Source: Pseudomonas lijiangensis (GTDB lineage Bacteria; Pseudomonadota; Gammaproteobacteria; Pseudomonadales; Pseudomonadaceae). From it: a stretch of 64,000 nucleotides of DNA. Below the pieces are notes generated by a model. It saw only the letters and a program-made list of their open reading frames with translations, ran no database searches and had not been told where the DNA came from. A program made the position numbers and the translations under genes. This document shows positions 1-10,309 of the stretch, piece by piece. The stretch spans positions 1,240,001 to 1,304,000 of the forward strand of contig NZ_CP076668.1 of the NCBI RefSeq assembly GCF_018968705.1, read 5' to 3'. Numbering within the stretch: the first letter of the stretch is position 1; each line of letters begins with the position of its first letter.

Positions 1-243
1 AAGGCAGGTGTGATGTGCAAACGTCCATTCGCTGTTTTCTAAGCTGCCTACACGGCAGTGAAGTGCGGCAGTCTGTAGAAGACAGCGTGACCATCTTTCT
101 AAGCTGCCTACACGGCAGTGAAGATTTGCCAGCGCTGTGAATGCGGACGTCGTATTTTCTAAGCTGCCTACACGGCAGTGAAGGCGTTGCACGATCTTCG
201 ATTGCGGCTCACCTGTTTCTAAGCTGCCTACACGGCAGTGAAG
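1..243 (-). CRISPR. Type I-F CRISPR array, leader-proximal end (runs off left edge)
   Basis: Four identical 28-bp repeats lie at 36-63, 96-123, 156-183 and 216-243, with an exact 60-bp period and 32-bp unique spacers (4-35, 64-95, 124-155, 184-215). Bases 1-3 (AAG) are the end of a further repeat, so the array continues outside the window. Each repeat reads TTTCTAAGCTGC...CGGCAGTGAAG on the + strand, the reverse complement of the type I-F repeat family with its CTGCC/GGCAG hairpin. Crossing the usual I-F orientation with this puts transcription on the minus strand and the leader on the right. No cas gene is visible, so the Cas set must lie to the left or elsewhere. A 62-aa open frame across the array is an artefact of the repeats. 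Confidence 0.96.
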
Positions 244-400
244 TAGACACCTTGCCTAATAACTCTCCGTTTTTAAAGAGAAACCACCTGCCTGAAGCTG
301 TTTTACCCTCTTTTTTGTGGCTCTCGTAAGTTATTGATTTTAAAGGGGGCGACGGAGTCTGAAAAAAGAGGGTCAAAAAGAGGGTGCGTTAAGTCGTGGT
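244..400 (-). promoter_or_regulatory. CRISPR leader region
   Basis: This is an AT-rich, gene-free stretch immediately right of the last repeat. Read on the minus strand it contains GACCCTCTTTTTTCAGAC (about 363-380), CTTTAAAATCAATAACTTAC and a second CAAAAAAGAGGGT run. Polypyrimidine and AATCAATA blocks like these are familiar from type I-F leaders in Pseudomonas and enterobacteria. The array promoter and the spacer integration signals should lie here. The right boundary is approximate. Confidence 0.7.
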
Positions 401-413
401 TTGGCGCCGGACT

Positions 414-503
414 TGTAGGAGCGACTTCAGTCGCGATAGGCCGGTACATTAAAAGGACATGTATTGCCTGGAATGCTGATTCGCGAATGAATTCGCTCCT
501 ACA
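414..503. repeat. REP pair (inverted)
   Basis: Two copies of the Pseudomonas REP consensus face each other: TGTAGGAGCGACTTCAGTCGCGA (414-436) and TTCGCGAATGAATTCGCTCCTACA (480-503). Each has an internal palindrome. The pair lies between the CRISPR leader and the tRNA-Leu terminator, a normal extragenic place for such repeats. Confidence 0.8.
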
Positions 504-535
504 GCCCCTGCAATCACCAAAACCCAGGCACAAAA

Positions 536-558
536 AAACCGGCTCAACTGGCCGGTTT
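536..558 (-). terminator. Rho-independent terminator of tRNA-Leu
   Basis: The stem AAACCGG...CCGGTTT (loop CTCAACTGG region) is followed on the minus strand by a run of seven T. It lies about 45 bp downstream of the tRNA-Leu 3' end. Confidence 0.8.
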
Positions 559-601
559 CTTTTAAACCCAAGCTCTGCAACCGCTTGGGTGTCTTGCTGT
601 T

Positions 602-686
602 TGGTGCCCCGAGGGAGACTCGAACTCCCACTCCTTTCGAAAACGGATTTTGAATCCGCCGCGTCTACCAATTCCGCCATCAGGGC
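602..686 (-). tRNA. tRNA-Leu (anticodon CAA)
   Basis: The minus strand folds as a class II tRNA. The acceptor GCCCTGA pairs with TCGGGGC followed by A and an encoded CCA (602-604). The D-arm has GGTAGACGC, the anticodon stem GCGGA/TCCGT encloses the loop TTCAAAA with anticodon CAA (reads UUG), the variable arm is long, and the T-arm has GTTCGAGTC. A strong terminator follows. The 85-nt length fits a leucine tRNA. Confidence 0.95.
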
Positions 687-803
687 TCAATGGCGGCGAA
701 GTATAGGGATGCGCATATCATTGGTCAACAAGGTTTTTTGCAGGTTTTTTACTAATCCGTCCAAACCGGATAAACTCCCCGGCCCTGCTTATCGAACACC
801 ATC

Positions 804-2998
<2,195 letters not shown>

Positions 2999-3051
2999 AA
3001 CAGAACCGATTTTTCGTGTTTCTTATACTAATTATGCAATTGGAGCGCTAA

Positions 3052-3387
3052 ATGAGCTTTTTCATCTCTCCCGCTTTCGCGGATGCTGCTGCACCGGCTG
3101 CCGGTCCTGCAGGCACCGGCTTTGAGTGGATCTTCCTGGTCGGCTTCCTGGTCATCTTCTATCTGATGATCTGGCGTCCACAGGCCAAGCGCGCCAAAGA
3201 GCAGAAAAACCTGCTCAGCAACCTGCAGAAGGGCGACGAAGTCGTTACCACTGGTGGTATCGCTGGCAAGATCAACAAGGTGACCGACGATTTCGTGGTG
3301 ATCGAGGTTTCCGACACTGTCGAGCTGAAAATCCAGAAGGGCGCTATCGCTGCCACTCTGCCAAAGGGCACCCTGAAAGCGATCTGA
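3052..3387 (+). CDS. yajC: Sec translocon accessory protein YajC
   Basis: YajC is the small inner-membrane partner of SecDF in the holotranslocon. The 111-aa product has a short Ala/Pro-rich periplasmic N-terminus, one transmembrane helix (about residues 25-43, WIFLVGFLVIFYLMIW) and a basic cytoplasmic domain with RPQAKRAKE and GDEVVTTGGIAGKI, the YajC signature. It sits directly before secD, as in most gammaproteobacteria. Confidence 0.97.
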   Translation: MSFFISPAFADAAAPAAGPAGTGFEWIFLVGFLVIFYLMIWRPQAKRAKEQKNLLSNLQKGDEVVTTGGIAGKINKVTDDFVVIEVSDTVELKIQKGAIAATLPKGTLKAI

Positions 3388-3409
3388 GTACCATCTTTTA
3401 CCAATCGAC

Positions 3410-3428
3410 GGGGCGCGCAAGGCGCCCC
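3410..3428 (+). other. Intercistronic hairpin yajC-secD
   Basis: GGGGCGC-GCAAG-GCGCCCC forms a very stable GC hairpin between yajC and secD. There is no T run, so it looks like an mRNA stability or attenuation element rather than a full terminator. Confidence 0.4.
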
Positions 3429-3449
3429 GCGTTCTAAGCGGGCGGCGTG

Positions 3450-5318
3450 ATGCTGAACAAATACCCTCTGTGGAAATACGTACTGATCCTGGCGGTGCTG
3501 GCGATCGGTTTCATTTATTCCGCACCCAATCTCTACCCTGACGACTCGGCTATCCAGATCAGCGGCGCGAGTACTGCGTTGCAGGTCAGTCAGGCGGATC
3601 TGGACCGTGCAGGCAAGGCTCTTGCCGATGCCGGTATCGCGGTCAAGGCCTCTTCTCTGGCTGAGAATGGCAAGGGCGGTTTGTTGCGTCTGAGCAAGCA
3701 GGAAGATCAGTTGCCAGCCAAGGATGTGGTGCGCAAGGCTTTGGGTGATGACTATGTCGTCGCACTCAACCTGGCCCGTACTACCCCGACATGGTTGCGT
3801 AACCTGGGCGCAAGCCCGATGAAGCTGGGTCTGGACCTTTCCGGTGGTGTGCACTTCCTGCTGGAAGTGGACATGGACAAGGCCATCGATGCTCGCCTGA
3901 AAGTCTATGAAGGCGAAGTCAAAACCCTGTTGCGCAAGGAAAAGGTGCGTTATCGCAGCCTTCCACAGGTCAACAACGTCATTCAGTTGGGGTTCACCGA
4001 CGATGCCGAGCGTGAACAGGCCCGTGCCCTGGTCCGCAAGACCTTCACCGATTTCGATATCACGCCTGCCGAGTTGAACGGTATTCCCGTTCTGCGTCTG
4101 GCGCTGACAGCCGTCAAGCTGGCTGAAATTCGCGATTACTCCATCAAGCAGAACTTGACCACCGTACGTAACCGGGTCAACGAGCTGGGTGTTGCCGAAC
4201 CTCTGGTTCAGCGCCAGGGCGCCAACCGTATCGTGGTTGAGTTGCCGGGCGTGCAGGACACTGCCGAAGCCAAGCGTATTCTCGGCAAGACAGCCAACCT
4301 GGAGTTCCGTCTGGGCGCAGGTCCTGATGATTCCAAAGGCACGACCGAGATGTTCGAGTTCCGCGAAGGCGGACGTCCTGCAGCAGCGGTCGAGCGTGGT
4401 CTGATCATTACCGGCGACCAGGTGACTGACGCCAAGGCGAGCTTTGACGAGCACGGCCGTCCACAGGTGAACATCAACCTCGATGGTCACGGTGGCGAGC
4501 TGATGAGTCGCGCAACCCGCAGTAATGTGGGTCGCAGCATGGCGGTGATCTTCATCGAGCAGCGTCCGGTCACGACCTATGTGAAGCAGATGGTCGATGG
4601 CGTCGAGAAAGACGTGCCGGTGCAGACCTTCAAGGAAGACAAGAAGATCATCAGTCTGGCGACCATCCAGTCGCCACTGGGCAGCCAGTTCCGGATTACC
4701 GGTCTGAACGGCCAGGGTGAGTCCTCCGAGCTGGCGCTGTTGCTGCGCGCCGGTGGTCTGGCGGCACCGATGTACTTCGCTGAAGAGCGCACCATCGGCC
4801 CGAGCCTGGGTGCCGACAACATCACCAAGGGTATCGATGCTTCCCTGTGGGGCATGTTGTTCGTTTCGCTGTTCATCATGGCGATCTACCGTTTCTTCGG
4901 TCTGATCGCGACGGTCGCCCTGGCCTTCAACATGGTCATGCTGCTGGCGCTGATGTCTCTGCTGGGTGCGACACTGACCCTGCCGGGTATTGCCGGTATC
5001 GTTCTGACCATGGGTATGGCGGTCGACGCCAACGTGCTGATCTTCTCGCGGATTCGTGAGGAAATCGCCAATGGCATGAGTGTGCAGCGTGCAATCAACG
5101 AAGGTTTCGATCGTGCCTACACGGCGATCCTCGACGCCAACCTGACGACGCTGCTGGTCGGCGGCATTCTCTTTGCGATGGGCACAGGCCCCGTCAAAGG
5201 GTTTGCGGTGACCATGTCGCTCGGGATCTTTACCTCGATGTTCACGGCCATCATGGTGACCCGCGCAATGGTCAACCTGATCTACGGCGGTCGTGACTTC
5301 AAGAAGTTGTGGATTTAA
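3450..5318 (+). CDS. secD: Protein translocase subunit SecD
   Basis: SecD uses the proton gradient to assist late steps of Sec export from the periplasmic side. The 622-aa protein has an N-terminal TM helix, the periplasmic head with LGLDLSGGVHFLLEVD and VVELPGVQDTAEAKRILGKTA, and a C-terminal block of five TM helices with GIAGIVLTMGMAVDANVLIFSRIREE (written in part), the conserved D1-D6 region. A GTG lies directly before the ATG (3447); I chose the ATG because the family starts MLNKYPLWK. secF follows after 9 bp. Confidence 0.97.
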   Translation: MLNKYPLWKYVLILAVLAIGFIYSAPNLYPDDSAIQISGASTALQVSQADLDRAGKALADAGIAVKASSLAENGKGGLLRLSKQEDQLPAKDVVRKALGDDYVVALNLARTTPTWLRNLGASPMKLGLDLSGGVHFLLEVDMDKAIDARLKVYEGEVKTLLRKEKVRYRSLPQVNNVIQLGFTDDAEREQARALVRKTFTDFDITPAELNGIPVLRLALTAVKLAEIRDYSIKQNLTTVRNRVNELGVAEPLVQRQGANRIVVELPGVQDTAEAKRILGKTANLEFRLGAGPDDSKGTTEMFEFREGGRPAAAVERGLIITGDQVTDAKASFDEHGRPQVNINLDGHGGELMSRATRSNVGRSMAVIFIEQRPVTTYVKQMVDGVEKDVPVQTFKEDKKIISLATIQSPLGSQFRITGLNGQGESSELALLLRAGGLAAPMYFAEERTIGPSLGADNITKGIDASLWGMLFVSLFIMAIYRFFGLIATVALAFNMVMLLALMSLLGATLTLPGIAGIVLTMGMAVDANVLIFSRIREEIANGMSVQRAINEGFDRAYTAILDANLTTLLVGGILFAMGTGPVKGFAVTMSLGIFTSMFTAIMVTRAMVNLIYGGRDFKKLWI

Positions 5319-5327
5319 GGGGCTGCC

Positions 5328-6239
5328 ATGTTACGTACCATCAACTTCATGGGCGTTCGCAATGTCGCGTTCGCCGTTACCATGCTCCTTACTGCACTGG
5401 CGCTGTTCAGCTGGTTCCATAAAGGGCTTAACTTCGGTCTGGATTTCACCGGCGGTACGCTGATCGAGCTGACCTACGAGCGTCCTGCTGATCTGGGCAA
5501 GGTCCGTGAGGAGCTGGCTTCGGCCGGTTTCCACGAGGCTGTGGTGCAGAGCTTCGGCGCGACCACCGACTTGCTGGTGCGCATGCCGGGTGAAGACCCG
5601 CAACTGGGTACTCAGGTAGCCGACGCGCTGCGCAAGGCGGGTGCCGATAACCCGGCCACCGTCAAGCGTGTCGAGTTCGTCGGCCCGCAGGTCGGTGAAG
5701 AGCTGCGTGACCAGGGTGGTATCGGCATGTTGCTGGCCCTGGGTGGCGTTCTGATCTATCTGGCTTTCCGCTTCCAGTGGAAGTTTGCGGTCGGTGCGAT
5801 CATTTCCCTGATTCACGACGTAGTCGTGACCATGGGTATCCTGTCGTTCTTCCAGATCACGTTCGACCTGACGGTTCTGGCGGCGGTGCTGGCGATCATC
5901 GGTTACTCGCTCAACGACACCATTGTCGTGTTCGACCGGGTCCGTGAAAACTTCCGCCTGCTGCGCAAGGCTTCGCTGATCGAGAACATCAACATCTCCA
6001 CCACCCAGACATTGCTGCGCACCATCGCGACTTCGGTCTCGACGCTGCTGGCAATCATTGCGTTGTGGGCGTTCGGTGGTGACAGCCTGGAAGGCTTCTC
6101 CATCGCGTTGTTCATCGGTGTTCTGGCGGGTACTTACTCGTCGATCTACATCGCCAACGTGATGCTGATCTGGCTGAACCTGACCACCGAGGATCTGATT
6201 CCTCCGGTTGTCACCGAGAAGGCGGATGATTTGCCTTGA
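5328..6239 (+). CDS. secF: Protein translocase subunit SecF
   Basis: SecF is the partner of SecD. The 303-aa protein has an N-terminal TM, the GLDFTGGTLIEL motif (about residues 36-47), a periplasmic domain and five further TM helices with GYSLNDTIVVFDRVREN (about residue 190). AAGGGG before ATG provides the ribosome binding site. It is the last gene of the queA-tgt-yajC-secDF unit; a terminator follows at 6310-6341. Confidence 0.97.
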   Translation: MLRTINFMGVRNVAFAVTMLLTALALFSWFHKGLNFGLDFTGGTLIELTYERPADLGKVREELASAGFHEAVVQSFGATTDLLVRMPGEDPQLGTQVADALRKAGADNPATVKRVEFVGPQVGEELRDQGGIGMLLALGGVLIYLAFRFQWKFAVGAIISLIHDVVVTMGILSFFQITFDLTVLAAVLAIIGYSLNDTIVVFDRVRENFRLLRKASLIENINISTTQTLLRTIATSVSTLLAIIALWAFGGDSLEGFSIALFIGVLAGTYSSIYIANVMLIWLNLTTEDLIPPVVTEKADDLP

Positions 6240-6251
6240 TGGCCAGCTGTG

Positions 6252-6289
6252 GTGGGAGCCAATCCATTCGCGAATGAATTCGCTCCTAC
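6252..6289. repeat. REP element (imperfect pair)
   Basis: GTGGGAGCCAATCCATTCGCGAATGAATTCGCTCCTAC spans these bases as a nearly self-complementary unit of the same REP family as at 414-503. Confidence 0.65.
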
Positions 6290-6309
6290 TGGAAATGAAG
6301 AAATGAAAA

Positions 6310-6341
6310 GGCGCGAGTTTTCGGAACTCGCGCCTTTTTTT
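6310..6341 (+). terminator. Terminator after secF
   Basis: GGCGCGAGTT-TTCGG-AACTCGCGCC is a 10-bp GC-rich stem followed by seven T. Confidence 0.9.
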
Positions 6342-6404
6342 ATGCTCCAAGGCTTGGCAGTGCGTAGGAAAGAATCTACGCGTCCGTAGGTCAGGAGGTT
6401 CAAA

Positions 6405-6947
6405 GTGAACAAGTCTCTGCTTGTTGGTGCTGTGTTGGGTGCTGCTGTCGTTACCGCTGGTGGCGCTGTTGCCACCTACAGCCTGGTAAAGGGCGGCCCA
6501 GAGTATGCAGATGTGTTGGCCGTCGAGCCGATCAAGGAACAAATCAAGACCCCTCGTGAGGTCTGCAAGGATGTCGCCGTTACCCACCGTGCTCCGGTCA
6601 AGGACGAGCATCAGATCGTGGGTAGCGTGATCGGTGCTGTGGCGGGTGGCTTGCTCGGTAACCAGATCGGTGGCGGTAACGGCAAGAAGATTGCCACGGT
6701 CGCCGGTGCGGTAGGCGGTGGTTATGCGGGTAACAAGGTTCAGGAAGGCATGCAGAACCGCGATACCTACACCACGACTGAAACGCGTTGCAATACCGTC
6801 AACGATATCAGCGACAAGGTCGTGGGCTACAACGTGAAGTACAAGTTGAACGAGAAGGTTGGACAGGTCCGTATGGCCAATGATCCGGGGAGTCAGATCC
6901 CTGTGGACAAGAATGGTCAGCTGATTCTGAGCCAGGCTGCTCAATAA
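6405..6947 (+). CDS. Glycine-zipper 2TM domain protein (SlyB/PcpY-like)
   Basis: A 180-aa envelope protein. An N-terminal hydrophobic helix (residues 3-28, LLVGAVLGAAVVTAGGAV) looks like a signal anchor. The centre carries the Gly-zipper 2TM pattern IVGSVIGAVAGGLLGNQIGGG and IATVAGAVGGGYAGNKVQ (about residues 72-108). The C-terminal part has a Cys-containing TTTETRCNTV segment. Start is GTG, preceded by a strong AGGAGGT. Families of this kind are outer-membrane lipoproteins or inner-membrane proteins of unclear role; no lipobox is seen here. It lies alone between secF and suhB, with its own terminator. Confidence 0.85.
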   Translation: MNKSLLVGAVLGAAVVTAGGAVATYSLVKGGPEYADVLAVEPIKEQIKTPREVCKDVAVTHRAPVKDEHQIVGSVIGAVAGGLLGNQIGGGNGKKIATVAGAVGGGYAGNKVQEGMQNRDTYTTTETRCNTVNDISDKVVGYNVKYKLNEKVGQVRMANDPGSQIPVDKNGQLILSQAAQ

Positions 6948-6981
6948 GCCAGTCTGTGGGGGCAATCGGGCGGTGATCCGC

Positions 6982-7007
6982 TTATTCGCGAATAAATTCG
7001 CTCCTAC
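6982..7007. repeat. REP element
   Basis: TTATTCGCGAATAAATTCGCTCCTAC, a single REP copy in the intergenic space between two convergent genes. Confidence 0.65.
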
Positions 7008-7032
7008 GGGTAGTAGGCAACAGGCATAAAAA

Positions 7033-7052
7033 AAACCGGCGAAAGCCGGTTT
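7033..7052. terminator. Bidirectional terminator, glycine-zipper gene / suhB
   Basis: AAACCGGC-GAAA-GCCGGTTT with A-run on the left and T-run on the right serves both convergent genes. Confidence 0.88.
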
Positions 7053-7069
7053 TTTTACATCTGCCCGTC

Positions 7070-7885
7070 TTAGCGTTTCAGCGAAGGCGGCAGGTGTGGA
7101 GCGATGGCAGTCAGGACTGCCTTGAAGCATTTGGTGTTGCCGGCAACGATGTGGCCTTTCTCCAGGAATTCGTGACCGCCTGTGAAGTCGCTGACCAGAC
7201 CGCCTGCTTCTTGAATCAGCAGCGCGCCTGCTGCCATGTCCCACTCGGACAGGCCCGATTCCCAGAATGCGTCGAAGCGACCGGCTGCTACATAGGCCAG
7301 GTCCAGGCTGGCAGCGCCTGCGCGGCGGATGCCGGCGGTCTGGCCGACCAGGCTGCGGAACATGCCCAGGTAGTTTTCCAGGCCGTCCATTTGTGTGTCG
7401 CGGAACGGGAAGCCGGTACCCAGCAGGGCGCCTTCAAGGCTCTTGCGCTGGCTGACGCGCAGGCGACGACCGTTCAGGGCAGCGCCACGGCCACGGCTGG
7501 CGGTGAATTCTTCCTGGCGAACCGGGTCGAGAACAACAGCGTGCTCAAGGCGGCCGCGGTATTTGCAGGCGATGCTGACGGCGAAGTGCGGGATGCCACG
7601 AACGAAGTTGGTGGTGCCGTCCAGCGGGTCGATGATCCATAGGTAATCGGCGCCTTCGCCGCTGCCGGCGTGCAGGCCGCTTTCTTCGCCGAGGATGCCG
7701 TGGGTAGGGTAAGCCTTGCGCAGGGCAGTGATGATGCTCTGCTCGGCAGCACGGTCGATTTCCGTGACGTAGTCTTTGGCTTCTTTTTCGTCAACCTTGA
7801 TGGTATCCAAGCGCTCGATGGAGCGGAAAATCAATTCGCTGGCGCTGCGGGCGGCGCGCAGCGCGATATTCAGCATGGGCTGCAT
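7070..7885 (-). CDS. suhB: Inositol-1-monophosphatase family protein SuhB
   Basis: SuhB belongs to the Mg2+-dependent inositol monophosphatase family; in E. coli it also binds RNA polymerase and supports rRNA antitermination. The 271-aa protein has the metal-binding motifs GEESG (about residue 68), WIIDPLDGTTNFVRG (about 84-98) and WDMAAGALLIQEAGG (about 215). The start chosen is the ATG at 7885 (MQPMLNIALRAARSA) preceded by TAGGTGA; a TTG two codons upstream (7891) is less likely. It is divergent from trmJ. Confidence 0.96.
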   Translation of the reverse strand: MQPMLNIALRAARSASELIFRSIERLDTIKVDEKEAKDYVTEIDRAAEQSIITALRKAYPTHGILGEESGLHAGSGEGADYLWIIDPLDGTTNFVRGIPHFAVSIACKYRGRLEHAVVLDPVRQEEFTASRGRGAALNGRRLRVSQRKSLEGALLGTGFPFRDTQMDGLENYLGMFRSLVGQTAGIRRAGAASLDLAYVAAGRFDAFWESGLSEWDMAAGALLIQEAGGLVSDFTGGHEFLEKGHIVAGNTKCFKAVLTAIAPHLPPSLKR

Positions 7886-8077
7886 GGACAATTCACCTAA
7901 GGTTGTTAAAGAGAGCCGGGTATTCTATGGGTTAAGTCGAATTATTTCCAGCCCCGGCATTGTCGTCCCGATCAGGTTTTACGATTTTCCGCGGTTGCGC
8001 CTCTGTAAGGTTCGTGGCGTTAATGAGGCAGGTTCTGTAAGATTTGCACCCCTTAATTTTGTCGGTGAGCGCTCGCT

Positions 8078-8839
8078 TTGCTGCAGAACATTCGTATCGT
8101 CCTGGTCGGCACTACCCATCCCGGAAATATCGGTGGGGCTGCGCGTGCCATGAAAAACATGGGGCTTTCGCGCCTGGTACTGGTCGAGCCGCGTGTGTTC
8201 CCGTCCCCTGAGGCCGATGCGCGAGCGTCGGGTGCTGGCGATATTCTTGAAGGCGCGCAGGTCGTTGCGAGCCTTGAAGAAGCGCTGGTGGGTTGCAGTC
8301 TGGTGCTGGGCACCAGTGCCCGTGATCGCAGTCTGCCCTGGCCAATGCTTGACCCGCGTGAGTCGGGCGTGAAGGTCGTCGAGCAGGCCGGGCAGGGCGC
8401 CGAGGTTGCGCTGGTCTTCGGTCGCGAGCATGCCGGCCTGACCAATGAAGAGCTGCAGCGTTGTCATTACCACGTCCATATCCCGTCGGACCCTGCATTC
8501 AGTTCGCTCAATCTGGCGGCTGCGGTTCAGGTGCTGGCCTACGAAGTGCGCATGTCCTGGCTGGCTGCGCAGGAGTTGACGGCAGCGCCAGTCGCAACGG
8601 CGCGCAATGCCGAGCTGGCGACCATGGATGAGATGGAAGGCTTTTATGGCCATCTGGAAGCGGCGCTGGTGGACATCGCCTTTCTTGATCCCGAGAAGCC
8701 CCGTCATCTGATGGCGCGGTTGCGTCGCCTGTATGGTCGCAGCGAGGTGGAGCGCTCCGAACTGAGTATTCTGCGTGGCATCCTCACCGAGACCCAGAAA
8801 GTGGCTCGCGGTGAACCTTATAAGCGGAAGGATCAATGA
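8078..8839 (+). CDS. trmJ: tRNA (cytidine/uridine-2'-O-)-methyltransferase TrmJ
   Basis: TrmJ methylates the 2'-OH of nucleotide 32 in tRNA with SAM. The 253-aa SPOUT protein shows [22 protein letters not shown] at the N-terminus and the knot signatures [15 protein letters not shown] (about residues 105-120) and [19 protein letters not shown]. The start appears to be TTG (8078): the homologous N-terminus begins MLQNIR at this codon and no ATG or GTG is in frame nearby. Its last bases overlap cysE by 1-4 bp. Confidence 0.93.
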   Translation: MLQNIRIVLVGTTHPGNIGGAARAMKNMGLSRLVLVEPRVFPSPEADARASGAGDILEGAQVVASLEEALVGCSLVLGTSARDRSLPWPMLDPRESGVKVVEQAGQGAEVALVFGREHAGLTNEELQRCHYHVHIPSDPAFSSLNLAAAVQVLAYEVRMSWLAAQELTAAPVATARNAELATMDEMEGFYGHLEAALVDIAFLDPEKPRHLMARLRRLYGRSEVERSELSILRGILTETQKVARGEPYKRKDQ

Positions 8840-9615
8840 TGTTCGAACGTCTGCGCGAAGATATCCAAAGTGTTTTTCATCGTGATCCGGCTGCGCGTAA
8901 CGCTTTTGATGTGCTGACCTGCTACCCGGGCATGCATGCCATCTGGCTGCACCGGCTGGCGCACATTCTGTGGCGCCACGGCTGGAAGTGGCTGGCGCGG
9001 ATGGTGTCCAACTTCGGGCGCTGGATGACCGGTATCGAAATACATCCTGGTGCGCGCATCGGTCGTCGTTTCTTCATCGATCACGGCATGGGTATCGTGA
9101 TCGGCGAAACGGCCGAGATCGGCAACGATGTCACGCTCTATCAGGGTGTGACGCTGGGCGGCACCAGCTGGAATGCAGGCAAGCGTCACCCGACTCTGGA
9201 AGATGGTGTCGTGGTGGGCGCGGGCGCCAAGGTGCTCGGGCCGTTCACGGTGGGTGCGGGTGCCAAGATCGGCTCCAATGCCGTGGTCACCAAGGCCGTG
9301 CCTGCGGGTGCGACTGCGGTGGGGATTCCCGGTCGCATCATCGTGAAATCCGATGACGAAACGGAAGCCCGGCGCAAGGCGATGGCCGAGAAGCTGGGTT
9401 TCGATGCCTACGGCGTCAGTGCCGACATGCCGGACCCGGTTGCGCGGGCCATTGGCCAGTTGCTCGATCACTTGCAAGCTGTGGATGCCCGCCTGGAAGA
9501 CATGGGCGGCGCTCTGGGGCGTCTTGGCAGTGATTACTGCGCCAAGGAGCTGCCCAAGCTGCATGACGAGGTTTTCGATTGCGTGAAGGACAAGAGTGAA
9601 GAGAAGGTCGGCTAA
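8839..9615 (+). CDS. cysE: Serine O-acetyltransferase CysE
   Basis: CysE makes O-acetylserine from serine and acetyl-CoA, the first step of cysteine synthesis. The 258-aa protein has the N-terminal helical region and a left-handed beta-helix of hexapeptide repeats (about residues 65-170): [25 protein letters not shown] is abbreviated here to IHPGA, FIDHGMG and LGGTSW, followed by [22 protein letters not shown] at 8836 and 8839 are both possible; I chose the second, which matches MFERLREDI of relatives. Its place just before iscR is conserved in Pseudomonas and links cysteine supply with Fe-S assembly. Confidence 0.95.
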   Translation: MFERLREDIQSVFHRDPAARNAFDVLTCYPGMHAIWLHRLAHILWRHGWKWLARMVSNFGRWMTGIEIHPGARIGRRFFIDHGMGIVIGETAEIGNDVTLYQGVTLGGTSWNAGKRHPTLEDGVVVGAGAKVLGPFTVGAGAKIGSNAVVTKAVPAGATAVGIPGRIIVKSDDETEARRKAMAEKLGFDAYGVSADMPDPVARAIGQLLDHLQAVDARLEDMGGALGRLGSDYCAKELPKLHDEVFDCVKDKSEEKVG

Positions 9616-9683
9616 GGTTTGCTGAATATGGAGGCGTGTCAATACGACGCGCCTTTGCTATGATACTGCCCGCTATTTTGGCT

Positions 9684-9741
9684 AATCCCGACTATTTCAC
9701 TAGGTCTAATAGTTGACTTAAATACTCGGGAATAGCATACT
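9684..9741 (+). promoter_or_regulatory. iscR promoter with two IscR type-1 sites
   Basis: Site 1 (9684-9710) reads AATCCCGACTATTTCACTAG then GTCTAAT; site 2 (9709-9734) reads ATAGTTGACTTAAATACTCG then GGAATA. Both fit the [2Fe-2S]-IscR type 1 consensus (ATA..YGACT-A/T-rich-AGTC.G..AT). The -35 TTGACT (9713-9718) is embedded in site 2, and the -10 CATACT (9736-9741) follows at 17 bp. Holo-IscR bound here would block RNA polymerase, giving the known feedback control of the isc operon. Confidence 0.88.
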
Positions 9742-9773
9742 CGCTCCTATTCCGAACCTCCGCGGTACACGCC

Positions 9774-10265
9774 ATGCGACTGACTACAAAAGGCCGATAC
9801 GCTGTAACAGCAATGCTTGACCTGGCATTGCATGCGCAGCACGGGCCAGTGTCTCTGGCCGATATCTCTGAGCGGCAAGGCATTTCCCTGTCTTACCTTG
9901 AGCAATTGTTCGCCAAGCTGCGCCGCAGCAATCTGGTCTCGAGCGTGCGTGGTCCTGGTGGTGGCTATCAGTTGTCCCGCGACATGCAGGGCATTCAGGT
10001 TGCTCAGGTTGTCGATGCGGTCAATGAGTCCGTCGATGCCACTCGTTGCCAGGGCCTGGGTGATTGCCATGCCGGTGATACCTGCCTGACCCACCACCTG
10101 TGGTGCGACCTCAGCCAGCAGATTCATGAATTTTTAAGCGGTATCAGCTTGGCGGACCTTGTCACTCGCCGTGAGGTGCAGGAAGTCGCCCAGCGCCAGG
10201 ACATGCGCCGCAGTAATAACAATGCGTCGCAGCTGGGAAAGATTGAAACGTCCGCCGTCGAATGA
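9774..10265 (+). CDS. iscR: Fe-S cluster assembly transcriptional regulator IscR
   Basis: IscR is an Rrf2-family [2Fe-2S] repressor of the isc operon. The 163-aa protein has the winged helix ([18 protein letters not shown], residues 1-18; [16 protein letters not shown]) and the cluster ligands in [19 protein letters not shown] (Cys about 92, 98 and 104, His about 107). The C-terminus is Asn/Ser-rich and variable. It heads iscRSUA-hscBA-fdx-iscX. Confidence 0.97.
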   Translation: MRLTTKGRYAVTAMLDLALHAQHGPVSLADISERQGISLSYLEQLFAKLRRSNLVSSVRGPGGGYQLSRDMQGIQVAQVVDAVNESVDATRCQGLGDCHAGDTCLTHHLWCDLSQQIHEFLSGISLADLVTRREVQEVAQRQDMRRSNNNASQLGKIETSAVE

Positions 10266-10309
10266 ACGCAGATGAATGAGCGGTGCGCCTGCCTGATAGG
10301 AGAGATTCA

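Noticed and set aside
141..329. 62-aa open frame with repeated FLSCLHGSE
   Set aside because: It is a translation of CRISPR repeats and spacers.
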